Shown: one piece after another, positions 23,885 to 34,126 of the stretch | Layout of the letters: every line of letters starts with the position of its first letter | Numbering within the stretch: the first letter of the stretch is position 1 | Notes under the pieces: model-generated | What the model saw: the letters and a program-made list of their open reading frames with translations, nothing else | Database searches by the model: none | Told to the model about the DNA's origin: nothing | Assembly (NCBI GenBank): GCA_016794035.1 | Contig: JAEUHS010000119.1 | Span: 1-64,000 of the forward strand | DNA: 64,000 nucleotides | From: Planctomycetota bacterium | Lineage (GTDB): Bacteria > Planctomycetota > UBA1135 > UBA2386 | Direction of reading: 5' to 3' | Position numbers and translations under genes: made by a program

Positions 23885-25074
23885 AACCGAACTACACCGT
23901 GCTGACCGTGTTGTGCCTGCTGCTCTGCGTGCCGCTGATCGTCGTGCTGATGCACCGGCGCTCGGCCACCGCGGCGGTGCCGGTGGTGCGCTTCGCGACC
24001 TTCAACGTGGCGCTGAACCGACCCGCCGCCGGCGACCTGCTGACCGAGCTTCGCTCGGGCCAGAGCGTGCAGGCCAAGGCGATCGCCGAGGTCGTGCAGC
24101 GCGTGCAGCCGGACGTGCTGCTGCTGTGTGAACTCGATCGCGACGTCGCCGCCGAGGCGGCGCAGGTGTTCGCGCGACAGTACCTGGCGGTGTCGCAGAA
24201 GGGGGAACTCGGCATCGACTTCACGTTCTCGTACGCGGGCCCGGTCAACACCGGCGAGCCGTCGGGGCTCGACCTCGACGGCGACGGCCGCAGCGACGGG
24301 CCGGGCGATGCGTTCGGCTACGGCGCGTTCCCCGGCCAATACGGCATGGTGCTGCTGTCGCGCCACGCGATCGTCGACGACCAGGTGCGCACGTTCCGGC
24401 AGCTGCGGTGGAGCGCGATGCCGGGCGCGCTGCGGCCGCCGGGCTGTCGCGACGAAGCCTGGGCCGCGCTGCGGCTGTCGTCGAAGAGCCACTGGGACGT
24501 GCCGCTCCGCATCGGCCCGCATCACGAAGTCGTGCACGTGCTGTGCAGCCACCCGACGCCGCCGGTGTTCGACGGCCCGGAGGACCGCAACGGCTGCCGC
24601 AACCACGACGAGATCCGGTTCTGGGTCGACTACCTGACGCCCGCGGCGTCGGGCTGGATCGTCGACGACGCCGGCATCGCCGGCGGCCTGGCCGCCGCGG
24701 CGAGCTTCGTGCTGATGGGCGACCTCAACTGCGATCCGGTCGACGGCGACGCGCGGCGCGACGCGCTGCTGGCGCTGCTCGCGCACCCGCGCGTGCAGGA
24801 CCCGCAGCCGCGCAGCGAGGGCGGGGTCGCCGCGCAGCAGGGCCAGTGGGGCGTCAACGCCGACCAGCGCGGCGATCCGGCGCTCGACACCGGCGACTTC
24901 CCGGACGTGCCGGGCCAGGGGCCCGGCAATCTGCGCACCGACTACGTCCTGGTCGATCGGGCCAGGCGCGTCGCGCGCAGCGGCGTGTTCTGGCCGCCGC
25001 AGCACGAACCGGGCGCCGCCGCCGCCGAGGCCTCGGACCACCGTCTGGTGTTCGTCGACGTCGAGGTCCGGTGA
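23881..25074 (+). CDS. Endonuclease/exonuclease/phosphatase-family protein, membrane-anchored or exported
   Basis: A 397-residue protein. Residues 5-25 are hydrophobic (VLTVLCLLLCVPLIVVLM), a signal anchor. The rest is an EEP (DNase I-like) domain: RFATFNVALNRP, DVLLLCELDRD with the metal-binding Glu, GMVLLSRHAIVDD, FVLMGDLNCDP with the catalytic Asp/Asn and SDHRLVFVDV with the catalytic Asp-His pair. The catalytic set is complete, so it should cleave a phosphodiester or phosphomonoester outside the cytoplasm. Its ATG overlaps the antiporter stop codon, and TrkH follows 27 bp later. Why such an enzyme sits in an ion-transport operon is unclear. Confidence 0.85.
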   Translation: MKPNYTVLTVLCLLLCVPLIVVLMHRRSATAAVPVVRFATFNVALNRPAAGDLLTELRSGQSVQAKAIAEVVQRVQPDVLLLCELDRDVAAEAAQVFARQYLAVSQKGELGIDFTFSYAGPVNTGEPSGLDLDGDGRSDGPGDAFGYGAFPGQYGMVLLSRHAIVDDQVRTFRQLRWSAMPGALRPPGCRDEAWAALRLSSKSHWDVPLRIGPHHEVVHVLCSHPTPPVFDGPEDRNGCRNHDEIRFWVDYLTPAASGWIVDDAGIAGGLAAAASFVLMGDLNCDPVDGDARRDALLALLAHPRVQDPQPRSEGGVAAQQGQWGVNADQRGDPALDTGDFPDVPGQGPGNLRTDYVLVDRARRVARSGVFWPPQHEPGAAAAEASDHRLVFVDVEVR

Positions 25075-25101
25075 GCACGTCGCCGGCATGATCACAACGG
25101 C

Positions 25102-26652
25102 ATGAACTTCCCCCGCATCGGTCGTGTGCTGGCCGGCTTCGTCACCTTCTTCACGGTGGCGCAGGTCGCGCCGCTGATCGTCGCCGCGACCGAACAGGCG
25201 CCGCCCGGCGAGTCGGCGGTGGCGGGGTTCGTCGGCAGCATCGTGCTCGGCGCCGCCGTCGTCGCGGTGCTGCTGTTCGCCGGACGCGGCGCCGGCGGTG
25301 AGTTCCACCGCCGCGACACGCTGTGTGTCGCCGGCATCGCCTGGTTCCTGGCCAGCCTGCTCGGCGCGATCCCGTTCCAGTGGAGCGGTCTGCTCGCCGA
25401 TCCGGTCGACGCCGTGTTCGAGAGCGTCAGCGGCCTGACGACCTGCGGCGCCACCGTGCTCGGCACCGCCGGCAACCCGGCACCCGAGGCGACCGCGACG
25501 AGCCTGCTGCTGTGGCGGGCGATGCTGCAGTGGCTCGGCGGCATCGGCATCGTGCTGATTTTCGTCGCGCTGCTGCCGTCGATGGGCAGCGCCAGCCGCA
25601 ACCTGCTGATGGCCGAGTCGGTCGGTGTCAGCCAGGACGGCTCGCAACCGCGCGTGCTGACCCAGGCGCGCGGGGTCGTCGGCGTCTACCTCGGCCTGAC
25701 GCTCGCCTGCATCGTGGCGCTGATCGGCATCGGCGGCCTGGGCCCGTTCGACGCCGTCTGCCACGCGTTCTCGGCGCTGGCCACCGGCGGCTTCTCGACC
25801 CGCAGCACGGTCGCCGCGTTCGACAGCCTCGGCGCCGAGGTCGTGCTGACCGTGTTCATGTTCCTCGGCGGCTGCAGCTTCACGGTGATGGCGGCGTCGG
25901 TGCGCGAGGGCTGGCCCGGCATCCCGAGCATGCTGCGCACGGCGGAGTTCCGCATCTACTCGTTGTTCACCCTGCTGGCCGTCGGCGGCGTCACCATCGA
26001 CCTGATGCGCGGCGGCGTCGCGTTCGGGCCGGCGCTGCGCATGTCGTCGTTCAACGTCGTCAGCATGCTGAGCTGCTGCGGCTTCGCGACCGCCGACTTC
26101 CACGCCTGGCCGCCGCTGTCGCTGCTGGTGATCCTGACCTGCACGCTGGTCGGCGGCTGCAGCGGCTCGGCGGCGGGCGGCATGAAGCAGGTGCGCCTGC
26201 TGGTCTGTCTGAAACTGCTCGCCTACACCGTGCGCCGGTTCGTGCGGCCGAAGAGCGTCGAACGCATCCGCCTCGACGGCGAGGTCATGCAGGCCGCGAC
26301 GATCTCGCAGGTGCTGGCGATGGTGCTGTTCTGGCTGCTGGCGGTGCTGCTCGGCGCGATGGTGATCGCCTGCGACCAACGCCTCGGCCTGCTCGGCGCC
26401 CTGTCGGCCAGCGCGAGCATGCTCGGCAACTGTGGCCCGGCGATGGCGACCGTCGATCCGGCGGCGCTGGCAGCCGGCATCCCGGCGATCGGCCAGTCGG
26501 TCGCGGTGGTGGGGCCGAACATCGGTCCGCTCGCCGGCTTCGGCGATCTCGGGTCCTGGACCAAGATCGCGATGAGCTTCGAGATGGTGCTCGGCCGGCT
26601 CGAGCTCTTGCCGCTGCTGGTGCTGTTCCTGCCCGGCTTCTGGCGCCGGTGA
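25102..26652 (+). CDS. TrkH/KtrB-family potassium uptake protein
   Basis: A 516-residue inner-membrane K+ channel-transporter. Four pore-loop selectivity motifs are visible in order: SGLTTCGATVL, SALATGGFSTRS, SCCGFATADF and SMLGNCGPAMA, each with a filter Gly. The spacing and length fit TrkH. TrkH normally needs a TrkA-type RCK partner; none is adjacent, though the antiporter upstream carries its own RCK domain. It follows the EEP gene by 27 bp and precedes the NhaD-like antiporter, together forming a K+/Na+ homeostasis block. Confidence 0.9.
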   Translation: MNFPRIGRVLAGFVTFFTVAQVAPLIVAATEQAPPGESAVAGFVGSIVLGAAVVAVLLFAGRGAGGEFHRRDTLCVAGIAWFLASLLGAIPFQWSGLLADPVDAVFESVSGLTTCGATVLGTAGNPAPEATATSLLLWRAMLQWLGGIGIVLIFVALLPSMGSASRNLLMAESVGVSQDGSQPRVLTQARGVVGVYLGLTLACIVALIGIGGLGPFDAVCHAFSALATGGFSTRSTVAAFDSLGAEVVLTVFMFLGGCSFTVMAASVREGWPGIPSMLRTAEFRIYSLFTLLAVGGVTIDLMRGGVAFGPALRMSSFNVVSMLSCCGFATADFHAWPPLSLLVILTCTLVGGCSGSAAGGMKQVRLLVCLKLLAYTVRRFVRPKSVERIRLDGEVMQAATISQVLAMVLFWLLAVLLGAMVIACDQRLGLLGALSASASMLGNCGPAMATVDPAALAAGIPAIGQSVAVVGPNIGPLAGFGDLGSWTKIAMSFEMVLGRLELLPLLVLFLPGFWRR

Positions 26653-26728
26653 CCGCCGGCGGGCGCGCGGCACGATGCCGCACCCGCTCGGGCGACGATG
26701 GTGCTTCGTGCCGGCCGCCCGCGGCGCC

Positions 26729-28000
26729 ATGATGGCCGCGCCTTCCAGACCCTCGCGAGACCCCTCCGAAGTGACCCACGCCCTGCTGTTCGGCCTGTTC
26801 GCCGTGACCCTGCTCGGGATCGCCCGGTTCCACAAGTACGCGCTGCAGATCGCGCTCGGCGGCCTGTGCCTGGTGCTGCTGACGCGCGTGTCGCTGACCG
26901 AGTTCGCGCTGGTCACACACCTCGAGCACGAGGCTTCGATCCTGCTGAACCTAGCCGGGCTGCTGCTCGGCTTCTCGGTGCTGGCCGACTACTTCGAACG
27001 CAGCCACCTGCCCCAGCGGCTGACCGTCGTGCTGCCGCCGGGCAGACTCGGCGCGTTCCTGCTGCTGGTGCTGGTGGCCGCGTTGTCGGCGCTGCTCGAC
27101 AACATCGCCGCGGCGCTGATCGGTGGCTCGGCCGCGATCACGCTGTTCAGGCGCAAGGTGCACATCGGCTACCTGGCGGCGATCGTCGCGGCCAGCAACG
27201 CCGGCGGCGCCGGCTCGGTGATCGGCGACACGACCACGACGATGATCTGGATCGAGGGCGCGTCGCCGTGGTGGGTGGCCGAGGCGAGCATCGGCGCCGC
27301 CGTCGCGCTGCTGTTCTTCGGCACCGTCGCCAGCAGCCAGCAGCACCGCCTGCAGCCGCTGGTGCGCGACGCGCACGCACCGCCGCCGGTCGACCTCGGC
27401 AAGGTCGGTGTCGTGCTGCTGATCATCGGCGGCGCCATCGCCGCGAACGTGCTGCTCGATCACAACCCGGCGATCGGCGTCTGGGGCGGGATCCTGGTCG
27501 GCGGTCTGCTGCGGCGGCCGAACTGGAAGGTGCTGCCCGGCGCTGCGATCGGCATGTTCTTCCTGGTCAGCCTCGTCCTGACCGCGTCGATGATGCCGGT
27601 CGAGTCGCTGCCGGATTCGACCGCGTGGACGACGCTCGGCCTCGGTTTCGTGTCGGCGTTCTTCGACAACATCCCGCTGACCAAGCTCGCGATCGAGCAG
27701 AACAGCTACGACTGGGGCATCCTCGCCTACGCGGTCGGCTACGGCGGTTCGATGCTGTGGTTCGGCTCGTCGGCGGGCGTCGCGCTGTCGGGGCTGTTCG
27801 TCGAGGCCAAGTCGGCCAGGCAGTGGGTCGTGCAGGGCTGGCACGTCATCGTCGGCTACGTGCTCGGCTACTTCGCGATGCTGCTGATCGTCGGCTGGCA
27901 CGCGCACCCGTTGCCGAAGAAGCACGCCGCGCCGGGCCACCACGTCGAAGCGCCGGCGAACGGCGCCCCGTCGGACGCCGCGCCGCCCGAGCACCGCTGA
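26729..28000 (+). CDS. NhaD-like Na+/H+ antiporter (ion transporter superfamily)
   Basis: A protein of about 423 residues with ten or more hydrophobic helices. Two DNI motifs in membrane hairpins are characteristic of NhaD/ArsB-type transporters: SALLDNIAAALIGG in the first half and VSAFFDNIPLTKLAI in the second. A GAGSVIGDTTTTMIWI stretch forms the re-entrant region of the first half. The C-terminal 40 residues are His/Pro/Ala-rich and cytoplasmic. The start is uncertain: ATG 26729, ATG 26732 or GTG 26771 are in frame and none has a good Shine-Dalgarno. It completes the ion-transport block. Confidence 0.8.
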   Translation: MMAAPSRPSRDPSEVTHALLFGLFAVTLLGIARFHKYALQIALGGLCLVLLTRVSLTEFALVTHLEHEASILLNLAGLLLGFSVLADYFERSHLPQRLTVVLPPGRLGAFLLLVLVAALSALLDNIAAALIGGSAAITLFRRKVHIGYLAAIVAASNAGGAGSVIGDTTTTMIWIEGASPWWVAEASIGAAVALLFFGTVASSQQHRLQPLVRDAHAPPPVDLGKVGVVLLIIGGAIAANVLLDHNPAIGVWGGILVGGLLRRPNWKVLPGAAIGMFFLVSLVLTASMMPVESLPDSTAWTTLGLGFVSAFFDNIPLTKLAIEQNSYDWGILAYAVGYGGSMLWFGSSAGVALSGLFVEAKSARQWVVQGWHVIVGYVLGYFAMLLIVGWHAHPLPKKHAAPGHHVEAPANGAPSDAAPPEHR

Positions 28001-28017
28001 GCCGGCCCCGGCGGCCG

Positions 28018-29526
28018 CTACCTGGCAGGCGCGGCGAGCAGCGCGCGCGCGTTGCGCACCGCGTCTTCCTGCGGGAAGCCGTAGGTGTTGGTGGTGCCGG
28101 CCCAGAAGTGCAGCAGCGGCTGCTGCGGCACCGCGGCGACGGCGCGCTGCAGCAGCCGGCTGCCCTGCTGGCGCCGCTGCGCATCGTCGCTGGCCTGCAG
28201 GGTCGCGCCGAGACGGGCGAACACGTCGGTGAGTTCGGCCGCGAGTTGCGGGTGGAACGGCTCGGCGGCCTCGGCGGCCTGCAGCGCGTCGGCGAGTTCG
28301 ACCTTCGCCGTGGCGCCGAGCGCGTCGTTGCGCAGTTCCTCGATGCGCGGCAGCAGCGGCTCGATCGCCGCGGTCGAGCGTGCGAGTCGGGTGCCGCTCG
28401 CGCGCCAGACGAGTTCGGGATCGGCGACGGCCGCGGCGACGTCGGCGGCCCCGACCGCGAGCGGCGCCGAGGGCAGCTTCATGCGCACGCGGCCGCGGCC
28501 GTGTTCGAGCCAGGCGCGCGCGAAGCGCGGCGAACCGTCGGCGAGCACCGCACAGGCCTCGACCGCCGTGCGGGCGTCGGCGGGCGCGCCGGTCATCTGC
28601 ACGTCGTACCACGACTGGCCGTCGCCGGCGTCGCTCGCCTTGTTGCAGGTCGCGAGCACGCCGACCGACGCGCCGCCGAGCGCCGCGTGCAGGAACGCGC
28701 CGATGCGTCGCTGGTACTCGCCGTCGTTCTTCAGCAGCGTGTGCGGCGCCCGGTGCGTCGCCGGCAGCATCCACAGCTGCTTCTGGCCGCCGTAGGCGCG
28801 GAACGTCTGCGCCAGCGCCACGCGGTCGCGCGCGGGCTCGAACTCGGCTCCGAGGAACAGCGCCGGCAGCTGCAGCCGCGGCGCACCTTCCTCGGGCTCG
28901 ATGTCGTCGGGCATGCCGGCGTACTCGACCAGGCCGGCGGTGAACGCGCTCATCGCCGAACCGTCGTCGGCGACACCTTCCTTGACGATCGCGCGCGGGC
29001 TCGGCACGTGCTCCAGCACCAGCGCGCCGCACTGGTGCTGGGTGCGCGCTGCCCACAGTGCCGCGACGCTGCCGAGGCCGGTACCGAAGTACGCGGTGCG
29101 GGCCGGGTCGAAGTCGGGGCGCGCGCGCAGCCAGGCCAGCAGTTCGGGCAGGTCGTGGATCCAGGCCTGCAGGGTCGGCGTGCCCTTGCTGCGGCCGAAG
29201 CCGCGCGGGTCGAACACCAGCACCTGGAAGCCGGCCTCGTGCAGGAACGTGTAGTACGGGTGCAGCACGCTGCAGTTGCTCTGCTCGTCGTGGAACACCA
29301 CCACGGTGCGCTTGTCGGCGCGTTCGTTCGGGATCCAGAAGCCGGTCAGCGATGCGGCGCTGTGCAGCACGATCTCGAACGGCTCGGCGGCGAGGCCCGC
29401 GTCGGCCGGCTCGGCGAGCCAGCCCGGCGGCGGTCGCAGCAGCTGACGGCTGAGGTCGTCCTGCACGGTGCTGCAGGCGGCGAACGCGAACAGGAACGAC
29501 AGCGCGGACAGGGAGCTTCGAGGCAT
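28018..29526 (-). CDS. Lipoprotein with an alpha/beta-hydrolase domain lacking the nucleophile serine
   Basis: A 502-residue protein with a lipoprotein signal (LSFLFAFAACST, lipobox Cys near residue 18). Residues about 50-290 follow the alpha/beta-hydrolase fold: TVVVFHDEQSN, VLVFDPRGFGRSKG and YFGTGLGSVAALWAA. At the nucleophile elbow the usual GxSxG reads GTGLG, so Ser is replaced by Gly. The C-terminal 190 residues are helical and Ala-rich. The catalytic serine appears lost, so it may bind rather than hydrolyse a ligand. It is the last gene of a zwf-opcA operon, 14 bp after opcA. Confidence 0.78.
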   Translation of the reverse strand: MPRSSLSALSFLFAFAACSTVQDDLSRQLLRPPPGWLAEPADAGLAAEPFEIVLHSAASLTGFWIPNERADKRTVVVFHDEQSNCSVLHPYYTFLHEAGFQVLVFDPRGFGRSKGTPTLQAWIHDLPELLAWLRARPDFDPARTAYFGTGLGSVAALWAARTQHQCGALVLEHVPSPRAIVKEGVADDGSAMSAFTAGLVEYAGMPDDIEPEEGAPRLQLPALFLGAEFEPARDRVALAQTFRAYGGQKQLWMLPATHRAPHTLLKNDGEYQRRIGAFLHAALGGASVGVLATCNKASDAGDGQSWYDVQMTGAPADARTAVEACAVLADGSPRFARAWLEHGRGRVRMKLPSAPLAVGAADVAAAVADPELVWRASGTRLARSTAAIEPLLPRIEELRNDALGATAKVELADALQAAEAAEPFHPQLAAELTDVFARLGATLQASDDAQRRQQGSRLLQRAVAAVPQQPLLHFWAGTTNTYGFPQEDAVRNARALLAAPAR

Positions 29527-29539
29527 GGTGTGGGGTTCT

Positions 29540-30487
29540 TCAGGCGATGTCGATCGCGGCGGCGAGCAGGTCGCCGTCGGTGCCGCGCGAGGTCGGCACC
29601 TTGAACGGCAGGAAGCAGTGGGCCGCGGTCGTCACGTGCACGGCGATCTGGTTCTCCGGGGCCTGCAGGTCGATCTCGTTGTCGCCGCAGCGCAGCAGCA
29701 CGCGGTTCGGGCAGGCGCGATCGACGGCGCCGGCGCCGTCGAGCGCGACCTTGGCGCCGAGCCGGGTCTCGAGCCACTCGCCGAGCCGCATCGCCGCGGC
29801 CAGCGCGCCGGTGCCGTGGCGGATCTGCACGTCGGTCGCCGTGCCCGGCGCGAACTCGATGCGCTCGAACGCCTCGGCCAGCGCCCGACGCCACGGCCGC
29901 AGCCGCAGCCAGCTCAGGTCGGTGATCGCGAGTCCGTCCTGCCGGCGCGCGTCGAGGTGACGGATCTCGACCGCCGGCGAACGGAAGCGCCGCGTGTCGA
30001 CGACGACGTGTTCGCACAGCGCCGCGAGGTCGTCGAAGAGGCGTTCGTTGCGCGGCCAGCCGGTGGCCCAGAACAGGTGGTCGGGCAGGTCGTTGACCAG
30101 CATCGGCCGCACCAGGCCCGGCATCCGTTCGAGGCCGGCGGTCGGGATGCGGATCGTGATCTCCTCGAGCACGATGTCGTGCGTGCCGCCCGACAGTCGC
30201 GTCGTCGCCGAGACCTCGGCCGTGACGGCTCTGGTCGTGTCGTCGAGCAGCAGCAGGAACGCGCGGCACGGCGTGCGGCGCTGCAGCCGGTCGACGGCCT
30301 GGCGCAGGTCGGCCTCTTCGGCGGCGCTCGCGACGCCGACGAAGTTGATCGCCAGCGAGCGCGCGACGTCGGCGTCGCCGATCTCGCTGGTGCAGGAGCG
30401 CCAGATCGCCCGCAACGCGTCGGGGATCTGCGGCAGCGACGTCGCGCGCGGCGGCGTGCGGCACAGGGTCGGGGCGCCGTTGCTCAC
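29540..30487 (-). CDS. opcA: Glucose-6-phosphate dehydrogenase assembly protein OpcA
   Basis: A 315-residue protein of the OpcA family, which activates or assembles glucose-6-phosphate dehydrogenase in cyanobacteria and actinobacteria. The pattern includes DLRQAVDRLQRRTPCRAFLL, EEITIRIPTAGLERMPGLVRP and LVNDLPDHLFWATGWPRNER, with typical length. The start is GTG 30487, overlapping the zwf stop codon as GTGA, so the two are translationally coupled. The upstream neighbour zwf confirms the assignment. Confidence 0.88.
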   Translation of the reverse strand: MSNGAPTLCRTPPRATSLPQIPDALRAIWRSCTSEIGDADVARSLAINFVGVASAAEEADLRQAVDRLQRRTPCRAFLLLLDDTTRAVTAEVSATTRLSGGTHDIVLEEITIRIPTAGLERMPGLVRPMLVNDLPDHLFWATGWPRNERLFDDLAALCEHVVVDTRRFRSPAVEIRHLDARRQDGLAITDLSWLRLRPWRRALAEAFERIEFAPGTATDVQIRHGTGALAAAMRLGEWLETRLGAKVALDGAGAVDRACPNRVLLRCGDNEIDLQAPENQIAVHVTTAAHCFLPFKVPTSRGTDGDLLAAAIDIA

Positions 30488-32019
30488 GGTTTCCTCCACT
30501 GGCGGCCGGCGGTCAGCAGCGCGTCGGCGCGCTCGGGGCCCCAGGTGCCGGCGACGTATTCCTCGGGCCGATGTCTGCTCTGCTTCCAGCCGCCGACGAT
30601 CGAGTCGACGATGCGCCACGCCTCCTCGACCTCGTCGCGGCGCGCGAACAGGGTGCCGTCGCCGAGCATCGCGTCGAGCAGCAGGCGTTCGTAGGCGTCG
30701 GCGGTCTCGCCGCCGAACGCGGTGCCGTAGCGGAAGTCCATGCGCACGTCGCGGATCCGCACGTCGGGACCGGGCACCTTGGCGCCGAAGCGCAGCGCCA
30801 CGCCCTCGTCGGGCTGGATGCGCAGCAGCAGCACGTTGCTCTGCAGCGGCCGGCCGCCCTGGAACAGCAGGTGCGGCGGCTGCTTGAACTGGATCGCGAC
30901 CTCGGTGACGCGGCGCGGCAGACGCTTGCCGGCGCGCAGGTAGAACGGCGTGCCCGACCAGCGCCAGTTCTCGACCTGCAGGCGCACCGCGGCGTAGGTC
31001 TCGGTGGTGGAGTTCGCCGGCACGCCCTGTTCCTCGCGGTAGCCCTTGACGTCCTCGCCGCCGAACGAGCCGCCGGTGTACTGCGCGCGCACCGTCTCGC
31101 GGTCGACGTCGGCGGGCTGGAACGAGCGGATCGCCTTCAGCACCTTGACCTTCTCGTCGCGCACGCCGTCGGCCGACAGCGTCGCCGGCGGTTCCATCGC
31201 GACCAGCGTCAGCACCTGCATCAGGTGGTTCTGGATCATGTCGCGGATGATGCCCGACTCCTCGAAGTAGCCGCCGCGCGAGCCGACGCCGATCGACTCG
31301 GCGACGGTGATCTGCACGTGGTCGACGAACTTCTCGTTCCACAGCGGCTCGAAGATCCCGTTCGCGAACCGCAGCGCGAGGATGTTCTGCACCGTCTCCT
31401 TGCCGAGGTAGTGGTCGATGCGGAACACCTGCCGCTCGTGGAAGCCGGCGCGCAGCTGCTCGTTGAGCGCGACCGCGGTGTCGAGGTCGCGGCCGAACGG
31501 CTTCTCGACGATGATGCGCGCGAACTTGCCGTCGTTGTCCTTGGACAGTCCGGCGGCGGCGAGGTGGCCGAGGATGCTCGAGTACGCGCTCGGCGGCGTC
31601 GCCAGGTAGAACAGGCGGTTGCCGGCGGTGCCGTGCTGGCGGTCGATCTGGTCGAGCTTCTGCTTCAGGCTCGCATAGCCATCCGCGTCGCCGAAGTCCG
31701 ACTGGTGGAACGAGAACGAATCCGCCAGCGCCTCGAACGCAGCCACGGTGTCCGAGCGGCCGAACTGCTCGACGCCCTCGGCCAGTTCCTTGCGGAACAT
31801 CTGGTCGCTCCAGTCGCGGCGCGCGAAGCCGACCACGGCGAAGCCCGACGGCAACAGCCCGTCCTTGGCGAGGCCCATCAGCGACGGCACCAGCTTGCGC
31901 TTGGTCAGGTCGCCGGTGGCGCCGAAGATCACCAGCGCGCACGGCTTCGCGGTCCGCCCGCCGCGAAGTTCGTCACCGAGGGGATTTCTGTGAACGGCCG
32001 CGTCTTTGGTCTTCGACAT
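30484..32019 (-). CDS. zwf: Glucose-6-phosphate 1-dehydrogenase
   Basis: A 511-residue enzyme that oxidises glucose-6-phosphate to 6-phosphogluconolactone with NADP+, the first step of the oxidative pentose phosphate pathway. The dinucleotide-binding loop is VIFGATGDLTKRKLVPSL and the substrate site is FRIDHYLGKETVQNILALRF with its catalytic His. Length is standard. It leads the operon zwf-opcA-hydrolase and is transcribed divergently from the pseudouridine synthase gene. No redox-sensing regulator is visible nearby. Confidence 0.96.
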   Translation of the reverse strand: MSKTKDAAVHRNPLGDELRGGRTAKPCALVIFGATGDLTKRKLVPSLMGLAKDGLLPSGFAVVGFARRDWSDQMFRKELAEGVEQFGRSDTVAAFEALADSFSFHQSDFGDADGYASLKQKLDQIDRQHGTAGNRLFYLATPPSAYSSILGHLAAAGLSKDNDGKFARIIVEKPFGRDLDTAVALNEQLRAGFHERQVFRIDHYLGKETVQNILALRFANGIFEPLWNEKFVDHVQITVAESIGVGSRGGYFEESGIIRDMIQNHLMQVLTLVAMEPPATLSADGVRDEKVKVLKAIRSFQPADVDRETVRAQYTGGSFGGEDVKGYREEQGVPANSTTETYAAVRLQVENWRWSGTPFYLRAGKRLPRRVTEVAIQFKQPPHLLFQGGRPLQSNVLLLRIQPDEGVALRFGAKVPGPDVRIRDVRMDFRYGTAFGGETADAYERLLLDAMLGDGTLFARRDEVEEAWRIVDSIVGGWKQSRHRPEEYVAGTWGPERADALLTAGRQWRKP

Positions 32020-32124
32020 GCGCGGGCGTCATGTTGCCATCTGCGGGCTCCGGTTGCACGGGCCGGCACGTCGCGGTTGACAGCGGACGCCGCGAGGCCT
32101 CGCCTTGCCGCCGTTCTCACGGCC

Positions 32125-33028
32125 ATGCACGACGCCGCGTCCTTTCCGGTGACCGAGGCCTACCGCGGCATGCGGCTCGACCGCTTCCTGCAGCGCATGG
32201 TGCCGCGCATGTCGCGCGCGTCGGTGCAGGCGGCGATCGCGACGCGCGTCACGCTCGCGTCGGGGGCGGCGGCCAAGGCGTCGCGCCGGCTGGTCGTGGG
32301 GGACGTCGTCGCGATCGGCCCGAGTGCCGCGGCTGCCGCCTGCGACGTGCTCGTGCCGACGCTCTGCGACGGCGGCGGCTGGCTGGTGGTCGACAAGCCG
32401 CCGGGCCTCGCCTGCACGCCGAGTTCGCGCCGGCCCGGCGCCGACGTGGCGACCGTGCTCGGCCATGCGCCGGCACATCGTCTCGATCGGTTCACCAGCG
32501 GCTGCCTGCTGCTCGCGCGCGATCCCGCGACGGCGCGCGCGCTGGCGCGGGCCTTCCGCGACCACGCGGTCGAGAAGGACTACCTCGCCGTGGTCGAGGG
32601 CGTGCCGGATGCGCCGTGGTTCGAGGTCGACGCGCCGCTCGGCGTCGATGCCGCGAGCCGCGTGACCGGCAAGGTCGCCGTGACCGCGCGCGGTGCGCCG
32701 GCCGCGACGTTCTTCGAGGTGCTGGCCCGCCGCGGCGACCGCACGCTGCTGCGCGCGCAGCCGCGCACCGGCCGCCGCCACCAGATCCGCGCGCACCTGG
32801 CGCACGTCGGCCACGCGATCGTCGGCGACGTGCTCTACGGCGGCGACGAGCGGCGCTTCATCCGCCTGCAGCGCGGCCAGCCGATCGACGTGCCGCCGGG
32901 CCTGCAGCCGGGCCGCCATCTGCTGCACGCCGCGCGCCTCGCGTTTCCCGATCCGGGTACCGGGCGCCGCGTCGAGGTGCACGCGCCGTTGCCGGCCGAC
33001 TTCGGCCTCTGGCCCGCGCCTGGCGCGG

Positions 33029-33036
<8 letters not shown>
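32125..33036 (+). CDS. RluA-family pseudouridine synthase
   Basis: A 303-residue RNA-modifying enzyme. The first 60 residues resemble a short S4-like domain (RLDRFLQRMVPRMSRASVQA). The catalytic motif HRLDRFTSG is present with Asp at about residue 121, then the GRRHQIRAHLAHVGHAI motif near the C-terminus. RluA-type enzymes isomerise uridines in 23S rRNA or tRNA; the precise target cannot be assigned. ATG 32125 is chosen because the S4-like segment begins shortly after. A TTGACA lies at 32077-32082 but lacks a good -10. The last 8 bp overlap the convergent nadA gene. Confidence 0.9.
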
Positions 33037-34006
<970 letters not shown>

Positions 34007-34113
34007 CGGACGTGCGCGCGGTGACGCAAGGGTCGCGGGCTCGACGGTGCGCCGAAGGCCGATGCGTCGCTGCACTTCCTGGTCCGTCGGTCCGGCGGCC
34101 GCAACGGCTTTGG

Positions 34114-34119
34114 TAGCAT
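34114..34119 (+). promoter_or_regulatory. TANNNT hexamer (TAGCAT) 7 nt before the SGNH hydrolase gene
   Basis: TAGCAT ends 7 nt before ATG 34127, with no Shine-Dalgarno between. The spacing predicts a transcript that starts at the start codon. Confidence 0.5.
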
Positions 34120-34126
34120 CCTGCGG

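Noticed and set aside
32077-32105. TTGACA upstream of the pseudouridine synthase as a full promoter
   Set aside because: The -35 is perfect but no acceptable -10 lies 16-18 bp downstream.
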